This document shows, in pieces, positions 31,134 through 40,660 of a stretch of 64,000 nucleotides of DNA. Position 1 is the first letter of the stretch. Each line of letters starts with the position of its first letter. The DNA comes from JANMES01 sp038229715 (GTDB lineage: Bacteria; Planctomycetota; Phycisphaerae; Tepidisphaerales; Tepidisphaeraceae), in contig JBBROD010000018.1 in NCBI GenBank assembly GCA_038229715.1, forward strand, positions 1 to 64,000, written 5' to 3'. A program made the position numbers and the translations under genes. The notes beneath the pieces were generated by a model. The model had not been told where the DNA came from. It saw nothing but the letters and a program-made list of their open reading frames with translations, and did no database searches.

Positions 31134-31973
31134 CTATTCCGTCGGCGGTAGCAGCCGGATCGGCGAGTCGTCTTCCGCGATGGTGCTCATCGCCTCCCAG
31201 CACGACTTCATGTCGGCGGCTCTAAAACCCTGGGCATACATTGTGTAAAGCGATCGCACGATCAGCCGCACGTCGCGGCTGGCGATGGTGCGGTCCTGCT
31301 CGCGGCCGACTCGGCGGAGGATGAGCGTCATCTCCAGCGGGTGCGGCCCGCCGGTCAGGTCGATCGTTTCGGGGTCGCGGAAGTCGGGCTGCAGGTACGA
31401 GACGACGGCCGGATCAACCTTGGTAAAGCCCGCTTTCTCATACGCACGCAGGCGAATCATGCGATCGGGGTGGGCCGGCAGCGGCGGTTCCATTTCGCCG
31501 ATGAGGGTGATCGGCGCGCCCGTTACGCCGGCGGCGTTCATCGCCAGACGCGCCGCTTGCAGCGGAAACGCCCGCATCCACCCGGCCAAGCCGGTTTTGC
31601 GAAACGCTTTGTCGATCAGCAGGTGGGAGAGATGAACCGTGACGGCCGGCGTGCCGGTTGCGCTCGACACAATGGCCGTATGATCCCGCGCCGCCGCGAA
31701 CGCGCCGTCGTGCTGCACCAGTAACATTTGATAGAGGAGAGAAATCCCATCGACCGGCTTGGCCGGATCGAACATCAGGCGCTTGTCGAGAACGTCGACC
31801 GTTTCGATCTCCCCCTTCGGGCCGAACTCTTCGCGCAGGCGGTCATAAGCGACGCGGAAGTTCTCGTCGCGCGTGGAGAGGACCGGCGAGATGAGCAGAT
31901 CGGCGAAATCAAATTCGCGCGACCGCTGATCGCCGGGGGCCAGGTCGGCTGGGAGCAAAGCGATGGACATCAC
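31134..31973 (-). CDS. Hypothetical protein with GNAT acetyltransferase-like features
   Basis: 279 aa. The centre shows TVHLSHLLIDKAFRKTGLAGW followed by a helix and later RLRAYEKAGFTKVDP. The first looks like strand 4 and the acetyl-CoA loop of the GNAT fold, with an R-x-x-G-like turn, and the second is the usual end-of-fold AYEKxGF segment. N-terminal (FDFADLLISPVLSTRDENF) and C-terminal regions are extra. The GNAT call is moderate. It is directly upstream of the HDAC-like deacetylase gene, which supports an acetylation role. Confidence 0.5.
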   Translation of the reverse strand: MMSIALLPADLAPGDQRSREFDFADLLISPVLSTRDENFRVAYDRLREEFGPKGEIETVDVLDKRLMFDPAKPVDGISLLYQMLLVQHDGAFAAARDHTAIVSSATGTPAVTVHLSHLLIDKAFRKTGLAGWMRAFPLQAARLAMNAAGVTGAPITLIGEMEPPLPAHPDRMIRLRAYEKAGFTKVDPAVVSYLQPDFRDPETIDLTGGPHPLEMTLILRRVGREQDRTIASRDVRLIVRSLYTMYAQGFRAADMKSCWEAMSTIAEDDSPIRLLPPTE

Positions 31974-32019
31974 CGCCTATTGTAGCATATGACAAACTGC
32001 GGCGGGGTTGGCGCGAATT

Positions 32020-32109
32020 CATGCGACACAGAGGCACAGAGCCACAGAGAAAAGCACAGAGGAAATTCTCTGTGTAAAACTCTATGGCTCTGTGCCTCTG
32101 TGTCGCATG
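32020..32109. repeat. CACAGAG-family inverted repeat downstream of ald
   Basis: 30-bp arms (32020-32049 and 32080-32109), near-perfect complements with motif GCGACACAGAGGCACAGAG. It fills most of the gap between the alanine dehydrogenase and GNAT-like genes. Confidence 0.87.
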
Positions 32110-32135
32110 TTCTGAACAAAAAACGCAAGCCCTCG

Positions 32136-33239
32136 TCACACCAATACCGGCTCGCTGTACGTCATCCCGTGTGCCTGCGCCACCGGCTTGCTCGTCAGCT
32201 TGCCGTCCTGCACGTTAATGCCGTTGATCAACCCAGGCTGGCGCTTGCACGCCTCGGTCAGGCCGTTATCGGCCAGTAGTTCGAGGTAGCGGTAGGTGAC
32301 ATTCGCCAGCGCCTGCGTGGCCGTACGGGCGTAAGCGCCGGGCATGTTGGCGACGCAGTAGTGCATGATCCCTTCTTCGAAGAAGATCGGATCATGGTGC
32401 GTGGTGGCGTGGCTGGTTTCGGCGCAGCCGCCCTGGTCGATGGCGATATCCACCAGCACGCTGCCGGGCTTCATCGCCTGCAGCATTTTTCGGCTGATGA
32501 GCTTGGGGGCTTTAGCGCCGGGCACCAGCACCGCGCCGATCAGCAAGTCGACCGTCGGCAGCAGGTCGGTCAGGCTCGCCTCGCTGCTGTAGAGTGTGTG
32601 GGCGGTTTGCATGGTGATGTCGAGAAAACGCATACGCTCGAGATCGACTTCAAGGATAGTGACATCCGCGCCCAGGCCCGTTGCCATGCGGGCCGCGTTC
32701 ACGCCGCTGGTGCCTCCGCCGATCACGACGACCTTGCCCGGCAGCACACCCGGCACGCCGCCGAGTAGCACACCCTTGCCGCCCGCGTGTTTGGCCAGAA
32801 AGTATCCGCCGACGATGACGCTCATCCGCCCGGCGATTTCGCTCATCGGCTCCAGCAGCGGCAGGCGGTTGTTGAGCGTGACGGTTTCGTACGCGATGCC
32901 CGTCACGCCGCTCTTAAGCAGTGCGTCGGTCAGCGGCTTACCGGCGGCTAGGTGCAAATAGGTGAACAATATCTGCCCGCGGCGAAGCAACGGGTATTCG
33001 CTGGGCAGCGGCTCTTTCACTTTCACGATCGTCTCGGCTTGCTCAAACACCTTGTCGTGATCGTCGATCATCGTCGCGCCGGCGGCGACGTATTCAGCGT
33101 CGGGGAAGCCGGTTCCCGCACCGGCGTTTTTCTCCACCAGCACCTTGTGCCCCCGCTTGATCAGCTGATACGCCGCTGACGGCAAGAGGGCGACACGGTT
33201 TTCCTGTTCCTTAATTTCCTTCGGGCATCCAATAATCAT
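32136..33239 (-). CDS. ald: Alanine dehydrogenase
   Basis: 367 aa from the ATG at 33239; the upstream ATG at 33275 adds 12 residues foreign to the family. MIIGCPKEIKEQENRVALLP is the typical start. VKVKEP carries the substrate-binding Lys, TYLHLAA the catalytic His, and VVIGGGTSGVNAARMATGLG the NAD-binding loop; AVLVPGAKAPKLIS is the late conserved block. It interconverts L-alanine and pyruvate plus ammonium with NAD. It is divergent from a class III aminotransferase gene, so the two may jointly handle amino-group transfer to pyruvate. Confidence 0.95.
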   Translation of the reverse strand: MIIGCPKEIKEQENRVALLPSAAYQLIKRGHKVLVEKNAGAGTGFPDAEYVAAGATMIDDHDKVFEQAETIVKVKEPLPSEYPLLRRGQILFTYLHLAAGKPLTDALLKSGVTGIAYETVTLNNRLPLLEPMSEIAGRMSVIVGGYFLAKHAGGKGVLLGGVPGVLPGKVVVIGGGTSGVNAARMATGLGADVTILEVDLERMRFLDITMQTAHTLYSSEASLTDLLPTVDLLIGAVLVPGAKAPKLISRKMLQAMKPGSVLVDIAIDQGGCAETSHATTHHDPIFFEEGIMHYCVANMPGAYARTATQALANVTYRYLELLADNGLTEACKRQPGLINGINVQDGKLTSKPVAQAHGMTYSEPVLV

Positions 33240-33367
33240 GCCCGGATTATCCCACGGATCGTCCGGCGTTGCCACGCCAAAAACCGGACGCTAGTGGCCC
33301 CCGCGTTTCTCGTCGGCGGATTTGTTTTTCGACATGCGATCGGGCATTGACATGGTAAAATATCGGT

Positions 33368-34714
33368 ATGGAAACCACCACGCTTAAAAACCTCCAGCAG
33401 AGCGATCGGGAACATCACCTGCATCCGTTCACCAACCACCGCGACATGCACAGCAGCGGCACGCACGTCATCACCGGCGGGAAAGGGTGTTTCGTGACCG
33501 ACGAGAGCGGGCGCAGCCTGCTCGATGGGCTGGCCGGGCTGTGGTGCGTCAACGTCGGCTACGGGCGCGACGAGATCGCCGACGCGGTTTACGAGCAAAT
33601 GAAAAAGCTGCCGTACTACTGCTCGTTCTTCAACAGCACAACCGAGCCGGCGATCAAACTGGCGGAACGGCTGAGCAAGCTTGCGCCGGGGCGGCTGGAT
33701 CATGTGATCTTTTCCAATAGCGGCTCGGAGGCGAACGAATCAGCGCTGAAGCTGATCCGCGGGTACTGGAAGCTGCGCGGGCAGCCGTCGCGGTATAAAA
33801 TCCTCAGCCGCACCTTCAGCTATCACGGCGTGACGATCGCGACGACGAGCATGACGGGATTGCCCAGCTGCTACGCGCCGTTCGATCTGCCGTTACCCGG
33901 CTTTATCCATGTGCCTGGGCCCTACCACTACGGCGCGAATACGGAAATGACCCCGGCCGAGTACGGGCAATGGTGCTTGGCGGAAACCGAGCGGACGATT
34001 CATCACGAGGGCCCGCATTCGATCGCGGCGTTGTTCGCCGAGCCGATCCAGGGCGCGGGCGGCGTGATCGTTCCGCCGGACGGGTATCTCAGGCAGCTTC
34101 GTGAACTCTGTCGCAAGCACGGGATCCTTTTCGTAGCCGACGAGGTCATCAGCGGTTTCGGGCGGCTTGGAGAATGGTTCGCCAGCGGGTTGTGGGATCT
34201 GGATCCCGATCTGATGACGCTCGCTAAAGGCTTAACCAGCGGCTATCTCCCGCTGGGCGCGACGATGTGCAGCGGCGAAATGGCCGACGTGCTGAACAGC
34301 GGCGGGTATCTCGCACACGGCTTCACCTACAGCGGCCACCCGGCCACCACGGCGGCGGCGCTGGCGAATCTCGACATCCTGGAGAATGAAAAACTGATCC
34401 CCCGCGTGAAAAATGATGTCGGGCCGTACTTTCAGAAAAAGCTGGCGACGTTCAAAGATCATCCCGCCGTCGGCGAGGTGCGCGGATACCAACTGATCGG
34501 CGCGATCGAGTTGCTCCCGCGCGGCGGTCGCGCGGCGCTGGCGAGCCCACCGGTGCTCGGCGCTCGGGCGGCGGGCCTCGCGCGCGGCGAGGGCGTGATC
34601 GTCCGAGGCATTCGCGATCTGATCGCCGTCGCCCCGCCGCTGGTGATCACGCACGCGGAGATCGACCAACTGATGGACGCGGTCCGGCGGACACTGGATA
34701 AGCTGTGGGACTAG
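33368..34714 (+). CDS. Class III PLP-dependent aminotransferase (omega-amino acid:pyruvate type)
   Basis: 448 aa. FSNSGSEANESALKLIRGY is the phosphate-binding part of the PLP site, FVADEVISGFGRLGEWF contains the Asp that contacts the PLP nitrogen, and LMTLAKGLTSGYLPLGA the Schiff-base Lys. AFSYHG-like RTFSYHGVTIATTS and overall length fit beta-alanine or taurine:pyruvate transaminases. The amino donor is not decidable. If pyruvate is the acceptor, the alanine formed could be recycled by the divergent ald gene product. Confidence 0.85.
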   Translation: METTTLKNLQQSDREHHLHPFTNHRDMHSSGTHVITGGKGCFVTDESGRSLLDGLAGLWCVNVGYGRDEIADAVYEQMKKLPYYCSFFNSTTEPAIKLAERLSKLAPGRLDHVIFSNSGSEANESALKLIRGYWKLRGQPSRYKILSRTFSYHGVTIATTSMTGLPSCYAPFDLPLPGFIHVPGPYHYGANTEMTPAEYGQWCLAETERTIHHEGPHSIAALFAEPIQGAGGVIVPPDGYLRQLRELCRKHGILFVADEVISGFGRLGEWFASGLWDLDPDLMTLAKGLTSGYLPLGATMCSGEMADVLNSGGYLAHGFTYSGHPATTAAALANLDILENEKLIPRVKNDVGPYFQKKLATFKDHPAVGEVRGYQLIGAIELLPRGGRAALASPPVLGARAAGLARGEGVIVRGIRDLIAVAPPLVITHAEIDQLMDAVRRTLDKLWD

Positions 34715-34716
34715 AC

Positions 34717-34839
34717 CAACGCGCCTTTTGTCGTAGCGTGGTAATAACCGTTTGTCGTCATCCTGAGGTACGCCGAAGGATCTCGAACGTCGAAGGCCGC
34801 TCGCCATCCGAAATCCTTCGGCGTACGTCAGGATGACGA
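34717..34839. repeat. Paired inverted repeat, GTCATCCTGAGGTAC family, copy 3, with 5' flank
   Basis: Arms at 34755-34786 and 34807-34839. The 43 bases before (34717-34759) are about 84% identical to the flank of copy 2. The flank starts three bases after the aminotransferase stop. Confidence 0.82.
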
Positions 34840-34900
34840 TTTCAGCGCCTGTACACTACATCAAATTGCTCGCCGCTCTAAGTTCACTACGCAGGTTGGG

Positions 34901-35290
34901 CTAAACCGGATTTGAATCACCGGCCGACATGGAGGTCTCGTCGATCGGTGGCTCGGTGAACTCGCCATCAGAGTACGTTGCGCCTGCGGGCGTTTCATCG
35001 AGCAATGTCGCATCGCCCGGGTTAACCGGCGTCGGCGGTGCATGCAACTCGTTCATTGCCGTGCTCGACACATGCTCGAATACACTGGCGAGGAAACCGA
35101 GGAAGGGGAAGCCGCCTTTATCGGGCTTCTTGAATGGGGCCGAACCGAGTTGGTCGATTACGGGCATGTCCGCGCCGGTGGTGGCGAGCAGCTTCAGGAG
35201 CTCGCCGGGCGGCGTTCCCCAGAAATCAGCCGGGTTGGTTGGCAGGTCTTCCGGCGGATTGATTGTCGTGTCTTCGCTGGTCATGCTCAT
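34901..35290 (-). CDS. Hypothetical protein coupled to the SNF2 helicase gene
   Basis: 129 aa from the ATG at 35290 (another ATG at 35284). It is acidic and rich in Pro and Thr, with one more ordered stretch, GFPFLGFLASVFEHVSSTAMNEL. No domain is recognised and no signal peptide is present. It starts two bases after the SNF2 stop, so it is very likely translated from the same message. It may be an accessory factor of the helicase, by position only. Confidence 0.5.
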   Translation of the reverse strand: MSMTSEDTTINPPEDLPTNPADFWGTPPGELLKLLATTGADMPVIDQLGSAPFKKPDKGGFPFLGFLASVFEHVSSTAMNELHAPPTPVNPGDATLLDETPAGATYSDGEFTEPPIDETSMSAGDSNPV

Positions 35291-35292
35291 AA

Positions 35293-38200
35293 TCAAAGTT
35301 CCGCAACTGCTTCGTTCGAGAGCGACAGATACCGCCGCAACTCATCCGTTGAAAGATTGGTCAACCAGTCATCGCCGCTGCTGACGATCTGATCGGCCAG
35401 CGCCAGTTTATCCGACAGCAGCCGATCGATCCGCTCTTCCAGCGTGCCGACGCACACAAATTTGTGCACCAGCACCTTGCGCGTCTGCCCGATGCGGTGG
35501 GCGCGATCGGTGGCCTGGCTTTCGACAGCCGGGTTCCACCAGCGATCGAAATGGAACACATGATTCGCCGCCGTCAGGTTCAAGCCCAAGCCGCCGGCGC
35601 GGAGGGAGAGGATGAACAGGCGGATATCGCTGCCGGGTTTCTGGAAGCGTTCGATCATTGCATCGCGCCCAAGCGCCGGCGTGCCGCCGTGCAGGAATTG
35701 CACCGGCTGGCGAAGCTTCTCTGTGATCATCGATTCCAGCAGATGGCCCATCTCACGGTACTGCGTGAAGATGATGGCGGCGTCGCCTTCCTCGATGACT
35801 TCTTCGAGCATTTCCAGCAATCGCTCGCACTTGCCGCTTCGGCCGAACAGTTGGGAGACGGGGATTTCCGACGCGGAGCGTTTACGCGCCCGCGGATCGG
35901 CATCGGGATCCTTCAGCGCCAGCACCGGATGATTGCACACCTGCTTGAGGCGCGTGAGCGCCGCCAGAATCAAACCGCGCCGGCGGATGCCTTTGGCGGT
36001 GTCGATCTGTCCCAGCATGTCGCTGGTGATGCGCTCGTAAATCGCCGCCTGTTCCGCACTGAGATTGCAGAAGACTTTCATCTCCATCTTCTCCGGCAAG
36101 TCGGCTGCTACTTGCGGGTCGGTCTTCGTGCGACGCAGGACGAACGGGCGGATCATCTCGCGCAACTGCATCGCGCGGTCGCGGTCGGCCAGCTTCTCGA
36201 TCGGGACGGCGTACCGCTCGCGGAACTCACTGGCGGTCCCCAGCAGGCCCGGGTTGAGCATCTCCATGATGCTCCACAGTTCGGACAGATGGTTTTCAAT
36301 CGGCGTGCCCGTCAGCGCCACGCGGTGCTGGGCGACCAGCGACCGAATCGCCACCGCTGCTGCCGCCGAGGGGTTTTTGATCTTTTGTGCTTCGTCGAGC
36401 GTAATGCGATGCCACGTCGGCCGCTTGAGATCTTCCAAGTCGCGGTGCGCCAGCGCGTAGCTGGTGATGACGATGTCGTGCTGCATCGCAAGCTCGGCGA
36501 ACTTATCTCCCCCGGTGCGATCGGGGCCGTGGTGGATCAGCACCTTGAGCGATTTGGCAAATCGGCCGACTTCCTTCACCCAATTGCCGACGACGCTCGT
36601 CGGGGCAAACAGCAATGTCGGGCCGATCTTCTCCCCTTCGCTGGCGATTTCGCGCTCGTGCAACAGGAGTGAGATGAGCTGGATGGTCTTACCCAGGCCC
36701 ATGTCGTCGGCCAGGCAAGCGCCGATGCCCAGGCGGTGCAGAAAGGTCAGCCAGTCCAGCCCGCGGAGTTGGTAGTTTCGCAGCTCGCCGCTGAAGGTGG
36801 CCGGTTGCTTGAGATTTTCGATCGACGCGGCCGGCGTTTGCTGCAGGAAGTTTTCCACCCAGCTCGCGCCGCTGATGCCGAGGATCGGGACGCCTTCATT
36901 CCCACGGTTGATGCCGAACGCCGTGCGGAACGCCTCGGCCAGCGTCATCTTGCCGCTGTTTTTCTTCGCCATGAACTCGACCATGCGCCCCGCGGCTTCC
37001 TGGTCGATTTCCATCCATTTGCCACGATAGCGCACCAGCGGCACGCCACTGGCCGCGATGCGCTGGAATTCGGTCGGCGAGAGTCGCAATTCGCCGACGG
37101 CGATCCGCCAATCGAAATCGAGCAGGCTGTCGAGCCCGAACTTGCCGCTGGAAAGCTGCGTCGGCGATTTCGCCGCCCCGCCGGCGGCGAGGCCTGCAAG
37201 TTCCGGTGGAAGCTCGTCGCCGTCCTTGTCGTACTCCGGGCGGACTTCCAGCAGCATGCCGAGGCGCTGGCTGCGATCCTTCGCCCAGTCGGGCACGACC
37301 ACGCCGAACGCATTGTCGAGTAATTTGCCGGCCCACTGACGCATGAACTGATGCGCCTCAGCAGTGGAGAGCGATGCGCTCGACGGCGTGCTGGATTCCA
37401 TCGCCCGCGCGATCGGCGGGCAGAGCTCGACGCTGCGCTGCAGTTCGTTCATCAGGTGCGCGCGGCGCTCGCTGATCGATCGCCCGATCACACCGGCCGG
37501 ATCGGCGGGATCAGCCCACAACTCGGCAGCGTCCTGGCGCTGGATTTCTTCGCCGCCGGATTCGAGGACGAACTTCAGGCTCCAGATGGCGTCCTGTCCA
37601 TCGAGCTGGTCGATGATCGCGGGAGCTGCGTCGATCGTCTCCGGCGCCAGCGGTGCTTCGAGCGCGGCGGCGATTTGTTCGTCGGTTTCGGCGTCCGCCT
37701 CAACTTCGGCCGGCAGTTCCGGAAGCAGCGGGACTTCGTCGTCGCCCATCGTCGGTTCGATCAGTTGAAAGCACAACCGCCACGATTGCTTGCCGCGGGC
37801 TTCGTCCAGCCGGCTGATCCAGCCGCGAACCTGCTCGGCCATCAGCGGGTTGCCGCGGTGCGGAACGACCACGCGATCACTCCCCAGCAGCGATGAAAGC
37901 CATCGCACTTCGCCGGCGGATTCTTCCTTGTGGGCTAGCTCATGCACGCGGGAGAAAAAGTTGTCGTTGCTGACGGCCCGTCGCACAAACGCATCGACGG
38001 CTGTCGCGAAGAACGATTCGAGCAGCATCGTCGCGTCGCCTGATTCGCTGTTGGCGATCGCCCGGCAGCTGGGAGGCATCGCGGCGGCGAATTGCGTAAG
38101 CTGCTCCACCCGCTCGCGGCCGATGATCGAACGCCACAAGCCTACAAACGCATCAGCGCGCGGCTGATCGATATCCGGATAAAACTGCCCGGCGGCGATG

Positions 38201-38574
38201 CGCGTCAGGATGAACCGCGTCATCGCGGCCCAGTATTGCACCGACGGGCCGACAGTTTCCGAAGCATGAGCCGGTAGATCGCTGAGAAAATCGATCGCGT
38301 CGGCAGCGCTCAATCGCAACGCCGGCACCGACTTCAGCGAGAGAGTGGCCGACCCGTTATTGCCCGACGGCAGCCAGATCGACACGGTGGAAGCCGCCGC
38401 GACGGACGCGATCAGCGAATCGGTCACCAATTCACCGACGGCTTCGCGGAGGTCTTCCGAGCCGAGCAGTTCATCCGGCCCGCGCATGCCCCACAGGTAA
38501 AGCCACGATGAATGCCAGTTCGCGTGAAGCGTAATGGCGGAGAAGGCGGTCGAAATGGCGGGCGTTTCAGTCAT
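35293..38574 (-). CDS. SNF2-family DEAD/DEAH-type ATPase (helicase-like)
   Basis: 1093 aa. The N-terminal half is a bacterial SNF2-associated region (DFDWRIAVGELRLSPTEFQRI and RYRGKWMEID, DUF3670-like). The C-terminal half has motif I LADDMGLGKTIQLISLL, motif II DEAQ within ITLDEAQKIKN, motif III ALTGTPIENHLSELWS, and helicase C motifs GGLGLNLTAANHVFHFDRWWNPAVE and ATDRAHRIGQ. Such ATPases translocate on double-stranded DNA and remodel protein-DNA complexes, including RNA polymerase in the RapA/HepA group. No restriction or DISARM genes lie alongside, so a phage-defence role is not supported here. Confidence 0.92.
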   Translation of the reverse strand: MTETPAISTAFSAITLHANWHSSWLYLWGMRGPDELLGSEDLREAVGELVTDSLIASVAAASTVSIWLPSGNNGSATLSLKSVPALRLSAADAIDFLSDLPAHASETVGPSVQYWAAMTRFILTRIAAGQFYPDIDQPRADAFVGLWRSIIGRERVEQLTQFAAAMPPSCRAIANSESGDATMLLESFFATAVDAFVRRAVSNDNFFSRVHELAHKEESAGEVRWLSSLLGSDRVVVPHRGNPLMAEQVRGWISRLDEARGKQSWRLCFQLIEPTMGDDEVPLLPELPAEVEADAETDEQIAAALEAPLAPETIDAAPAIIDQLDGQDAIWSLKFVLESGGEEIQRQDAAELWADPADPAGVIGRSISERRAHLMNELQRSVELCPPIARAMESSTPSSASLSTAEAHQFMRQWAGKLLDNAFGVVVPDWAKDRSQRLGMLLEVRPEYDKDGDELPPELAGLAAGGAAKSPTQLSSGKFGLDSLLDFDWRIAVGELRLSPTEFQRIAASGVPLVRYRGKWMEIDQEAAGRMVEFMAKKNSGKMTLAEAFRTAFGINRGNEGVPILGISGASWVENFLQQTPAASIENLKQPATFSGELRNYQLRGLDWLTFLHRLGIGACLADDMGLGKTIQLISLLLHEREIASEGEKIGPTLLFAPTSVVGNWVKEVGRFAKSLKVLIHHGPDRTGGDKFAELAMQHDIVITSYALAHRDLEDLKRPTWHRITLDEAQKIKNPSAAAAVAIRSLVAQHRVALTGTPIENHLSELWSIMEMLNPGLLGTASEFRERYAVPIEKLADRDRAMQLREMIRPFVLRRTKTDPQVAADLPEKMEMKVFCNLSAEQAAIYERITSDMLGQIDTAKGIRRRGLILAALTRLKQVCNHPVLALKDPDADPRARKRSASEIPVSQLFGRSGKCERLLEMLEEVIEEGDAAIIFTQYREMGHLLESMITEKLRQPVQFLHGGTPALGRDAMIERFQKPGSDIRLFILSLRAGGLGLNLTAANHVFHFDRWWNPAVESQATDRAHRIGQTRKVLVHKFVCVGTLEERIDRLLSDKLALADQIVSSGDDWLTNLSTDELRRYLSLSNEAVAEL

Positions 38575-38636
38575 GCAATCGAGTCAGGCGCCAAAAGCGC
38601 GCGCCGAAACGGGGCAGCATAGTAGGTGATCGACGT

Positions 38637-39806
38637 TTATGTAAGAGCGCGGGGGCCGCTCCTGGCGGAAAGTAATTTTCGAGAGACCAAAAGAATAAGA
38701 GCGCCAAGGAGCAACCACCACGCGCGATGCTCGATAAGCCCCATCCAGTAACACGGAAAAACCATTGCGGTAACGAGGATCACCCGCCTCCAAGCCGCTC
38801 GATCCGGGTTGGCCGGGCCTTTGGAGGTGGGAATCATGCAGAGCAGGACGTAAGCGGGAAAGAACGCGCCGTACGCGCCCATGAAGCAGAGATAGATCGT
38901 TTCGCCGACGTCGTGAGCGGCGATGACGGGGTACATCCGCGAGAACAAACCGGTTGCCAGCCCGATGAGCATCCCGACGGGCAACAACATGCGGAGGGAT
39001 TGATGCTGTTCACTGGTGGTTTCCATCACCGAGCGGACGTGAAACGCCATCGTCAACGCGATCTGCACGATCATGTGCCCGCCGATCGCATATTGTAGGA
39101 TGCGGTTAGGCGTGTTGTGGTCCAGCCAGTTGGCGTAGAGCAGCGTGAACAGGATCATCAGAAAAAACGGCCCAAAAAACCCGAGTTGAAACGCCTTGGC
39201 CCCCGCGGCGGGCTCGGTGTGTTGGCGGGCGCGGTGATACGTCAAATCGAGATACGGGCAGAGAAAAAACCCGATCATGCAAACCGGCACGAGCGCAATT
39301 ATGGACGGCGAAGGGTCGGCCTTAGCGAACATCGTCCCGTTCCCCAGCGGCTGCGCGAGCGCAAACCCAATCGCCACCAGCGACAGCAGAATCGCCCCCG
39401 CGGCGATCACCAAGTCGCGCCGTTTTCCGCCGATCGCGTAGAACAATCCGGCGAGCAGAAAAACCCCCGTCGCCGGTCCGATTCCCACCAGCGGACGCAC
39501 CATCCACCCGACAAAAAACACGTGAAACGCGAGCGTGACGACGGAAAACAGCACGCCCGCCGGCGCGTGATGCGACAGGAGTTTTTTACTCCGCTCGGCG
39601 CTTTGCAACACCGATCCGGCGATCGCGGAACCGATCACATTCGGAAGCGCGAAAACAATCCACCCCCAGAACCCGAATTCCCGGATTAGCAGCACGGGGA
39701 AGAACATCCCGATGCACCAAGTCCATGACGCGCCTAGAAACAACGCCCAGCCTGCGGTTTTGAGAGGAGATGAATCGAGAGGGTCGGTTTCACTCACGAC
39801 GGGCAT
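38637..39806 (-). CDS. Polytopic membrane protein of unknown function
   Basis: 389 aa from the ATG at 39806. About ten to twelve hydrophobic segments, beginning TAGWALFLGASWTWCIGMFFPVLL. Two intramembrane-like motifs stand out: CPYLDLTYHRAR near residue 190 and MYPVIAAHDVGETIYL near 305. I recognise no transporter family. A basic C-terminus (RKLLSARSGPR) should be cytoplasmic. It lies 62 bases upstream of the SNF2 gene on the same strand. Confidence 0.55.
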   Translation of the reverse strand: MPVVSETDPLDSSPLKTAGWALFLGASWTWCIGMFFPVLLIREFGFWGWIVFALPNVIGSAIAGSVLQSAERSKKLLSHHAPAGVLFSVVTLAFHVFFVGWMVRPLVGIGPATGVFLLAGLFYAIGGKRRDLVIAAGAILLSLVAIGFALAQPLGNGTMFAKADPSPSIIALVPVCMIGFFLCPYLDLTYHRARQHTEPAAGAKAFQLGFFGPFFLMILFTLLYANWLDHNTPNRILQYAIGGHMIVQIALTMAFHVRSVMETTSEQHQSLRMLLPVGMLIGLATGLFSRMYPVIAAHDVGETIYLCFMGAYGAFFPAYVLLCMIPTSKGPANPDRAAWRRVILVTAMVFPCYWMGLIEHRAWWLLLGALILLVSRKLLSARSGPRALT

Positions 39807-39859
39807 GTTACGCCATCCAAGGCGCACTCAAAAGATGTTTGGTGGTTCAAGCCCGGCGC

Positions 39860-40567
39860 TTAGTGCTTGGGCTTGCTCCGCAGCGCCTTCTGCTTGTGAT
39901 GCACTTTCGGCGTGACGTGGAACGTGGCTTCACATCGCCCGACGCGGCGGTCGCGCTGGCCGACTTCTCGCACTTGCTGGCCGATTTCGAGTTCGAGTGT
40001 GATGTTGAATTCGCTCTTGCTTGCCACCAGGGCTTTGAGATCGCCGCGCGGTTTGATTTTGTAGACCGCCGGTCCGAAGCAGGGACGCAGGAACGTGTAC
40101 TGCAGGTTTTTGCAGACGACGGTGTAGTCGCCGCCGCAGATGCCGAAGACGTACATCCCGCCGGCGATTTCGGAGTTAGCCAGCAGCGCCCCGCCGGCCA
40201 TCGCGCGGTACCAGTTGCGGTTAAAGCGGATGAACGGCAAAACGGCGGTAAAGCTCAACTCGTCCATTTGCTTCATCCGAATGCCGCTGAAAAATGCATA
40301 CGGCAGCCAGATCAACGAGCAGACGCGGTGCCAGAAATTATCTCGCACGCTCAGCCGGCTGATGAAGGCTTCGATCTTGTCGAAAAGGCGCTGGGATTTG
40401 CCGAACTCCCCCGGCTTGCGGCGCGGCGGGGCGGACGGCGTGCTGGCGGGGGTGCCGCCTTCAATCCGCGAAACGCTCTGCGCGTTGGTGTCGGCTGGGT
40501 GCCCGTCGTCGGAAGGGTCCGACGAGTGGACAAGCGTGCCATCGATTGGTGTGCCGGCAGAAGACAT
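39860..40567 (-). CDS. DUF4442/hotdog-fold thioesterase-like protein
   Basis: 235 aa. After a disordered Pro/Ser/Thr-rich N-terminus (about 60 residues), NRNWYRAMAGGALLANSEIA resembles the DUF4442 and PaaI-type hotdog signature, in which an Asn/His turn precedes a central helix. VVCKNLQYTFLRPCFGP fits the succeeding strands with the typical F-x-R-P. The C-terminus is Lys/His-rich. Thioesterase activity is possible but no catalytic Asp or Glu can be named with confidence. Confidence 0.6.
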   Translation of the reverse strand: MSSAGTPIDGTLVHSSDPSDDGHPADTNAQSVSRIEGGTPASTPSAPPRRKPGEFGKSQRLFDKIEAFISRLSVRDNFWHRVCSLIWLPYAFFSGIRMKQMDELSFTAVLPFIRFNRNWYRAMAGGALLANSEIAGGMYVFGICGGDYTVVCKNLQYTFLRPCFGPAVYKIKPRGDLKALVASKSEFNITLELEIGQQVREVGQRDRRVGRCEATFHVTPKVHHKQKALRSKPKH

Positions 40568-40660
40568 AAGTTCGAGTTCTCTCTAACCGCGAATCCGAGA
40601 TTATTCTAGCCGCGATCCGCGCTGCGACCCAAATCAAGCGAAAGTTTTTTACTCGATCCG

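Noticed and set aside
28051..32109. CACAGAG clusters considered as a CRISPR-like array
   Set aside because: They are inverted pairs with irregular internal words, not direct repeats with uniform spacers, and no cas gene is present.
35293..38574. SNF2 gene considered as part of a DISARM or other phage-defence island
   Set aside because: No methyltransferase, DUF1998, PLD or other defence gene accompanies it; the neighbours look like ordinary chromosomal genes.
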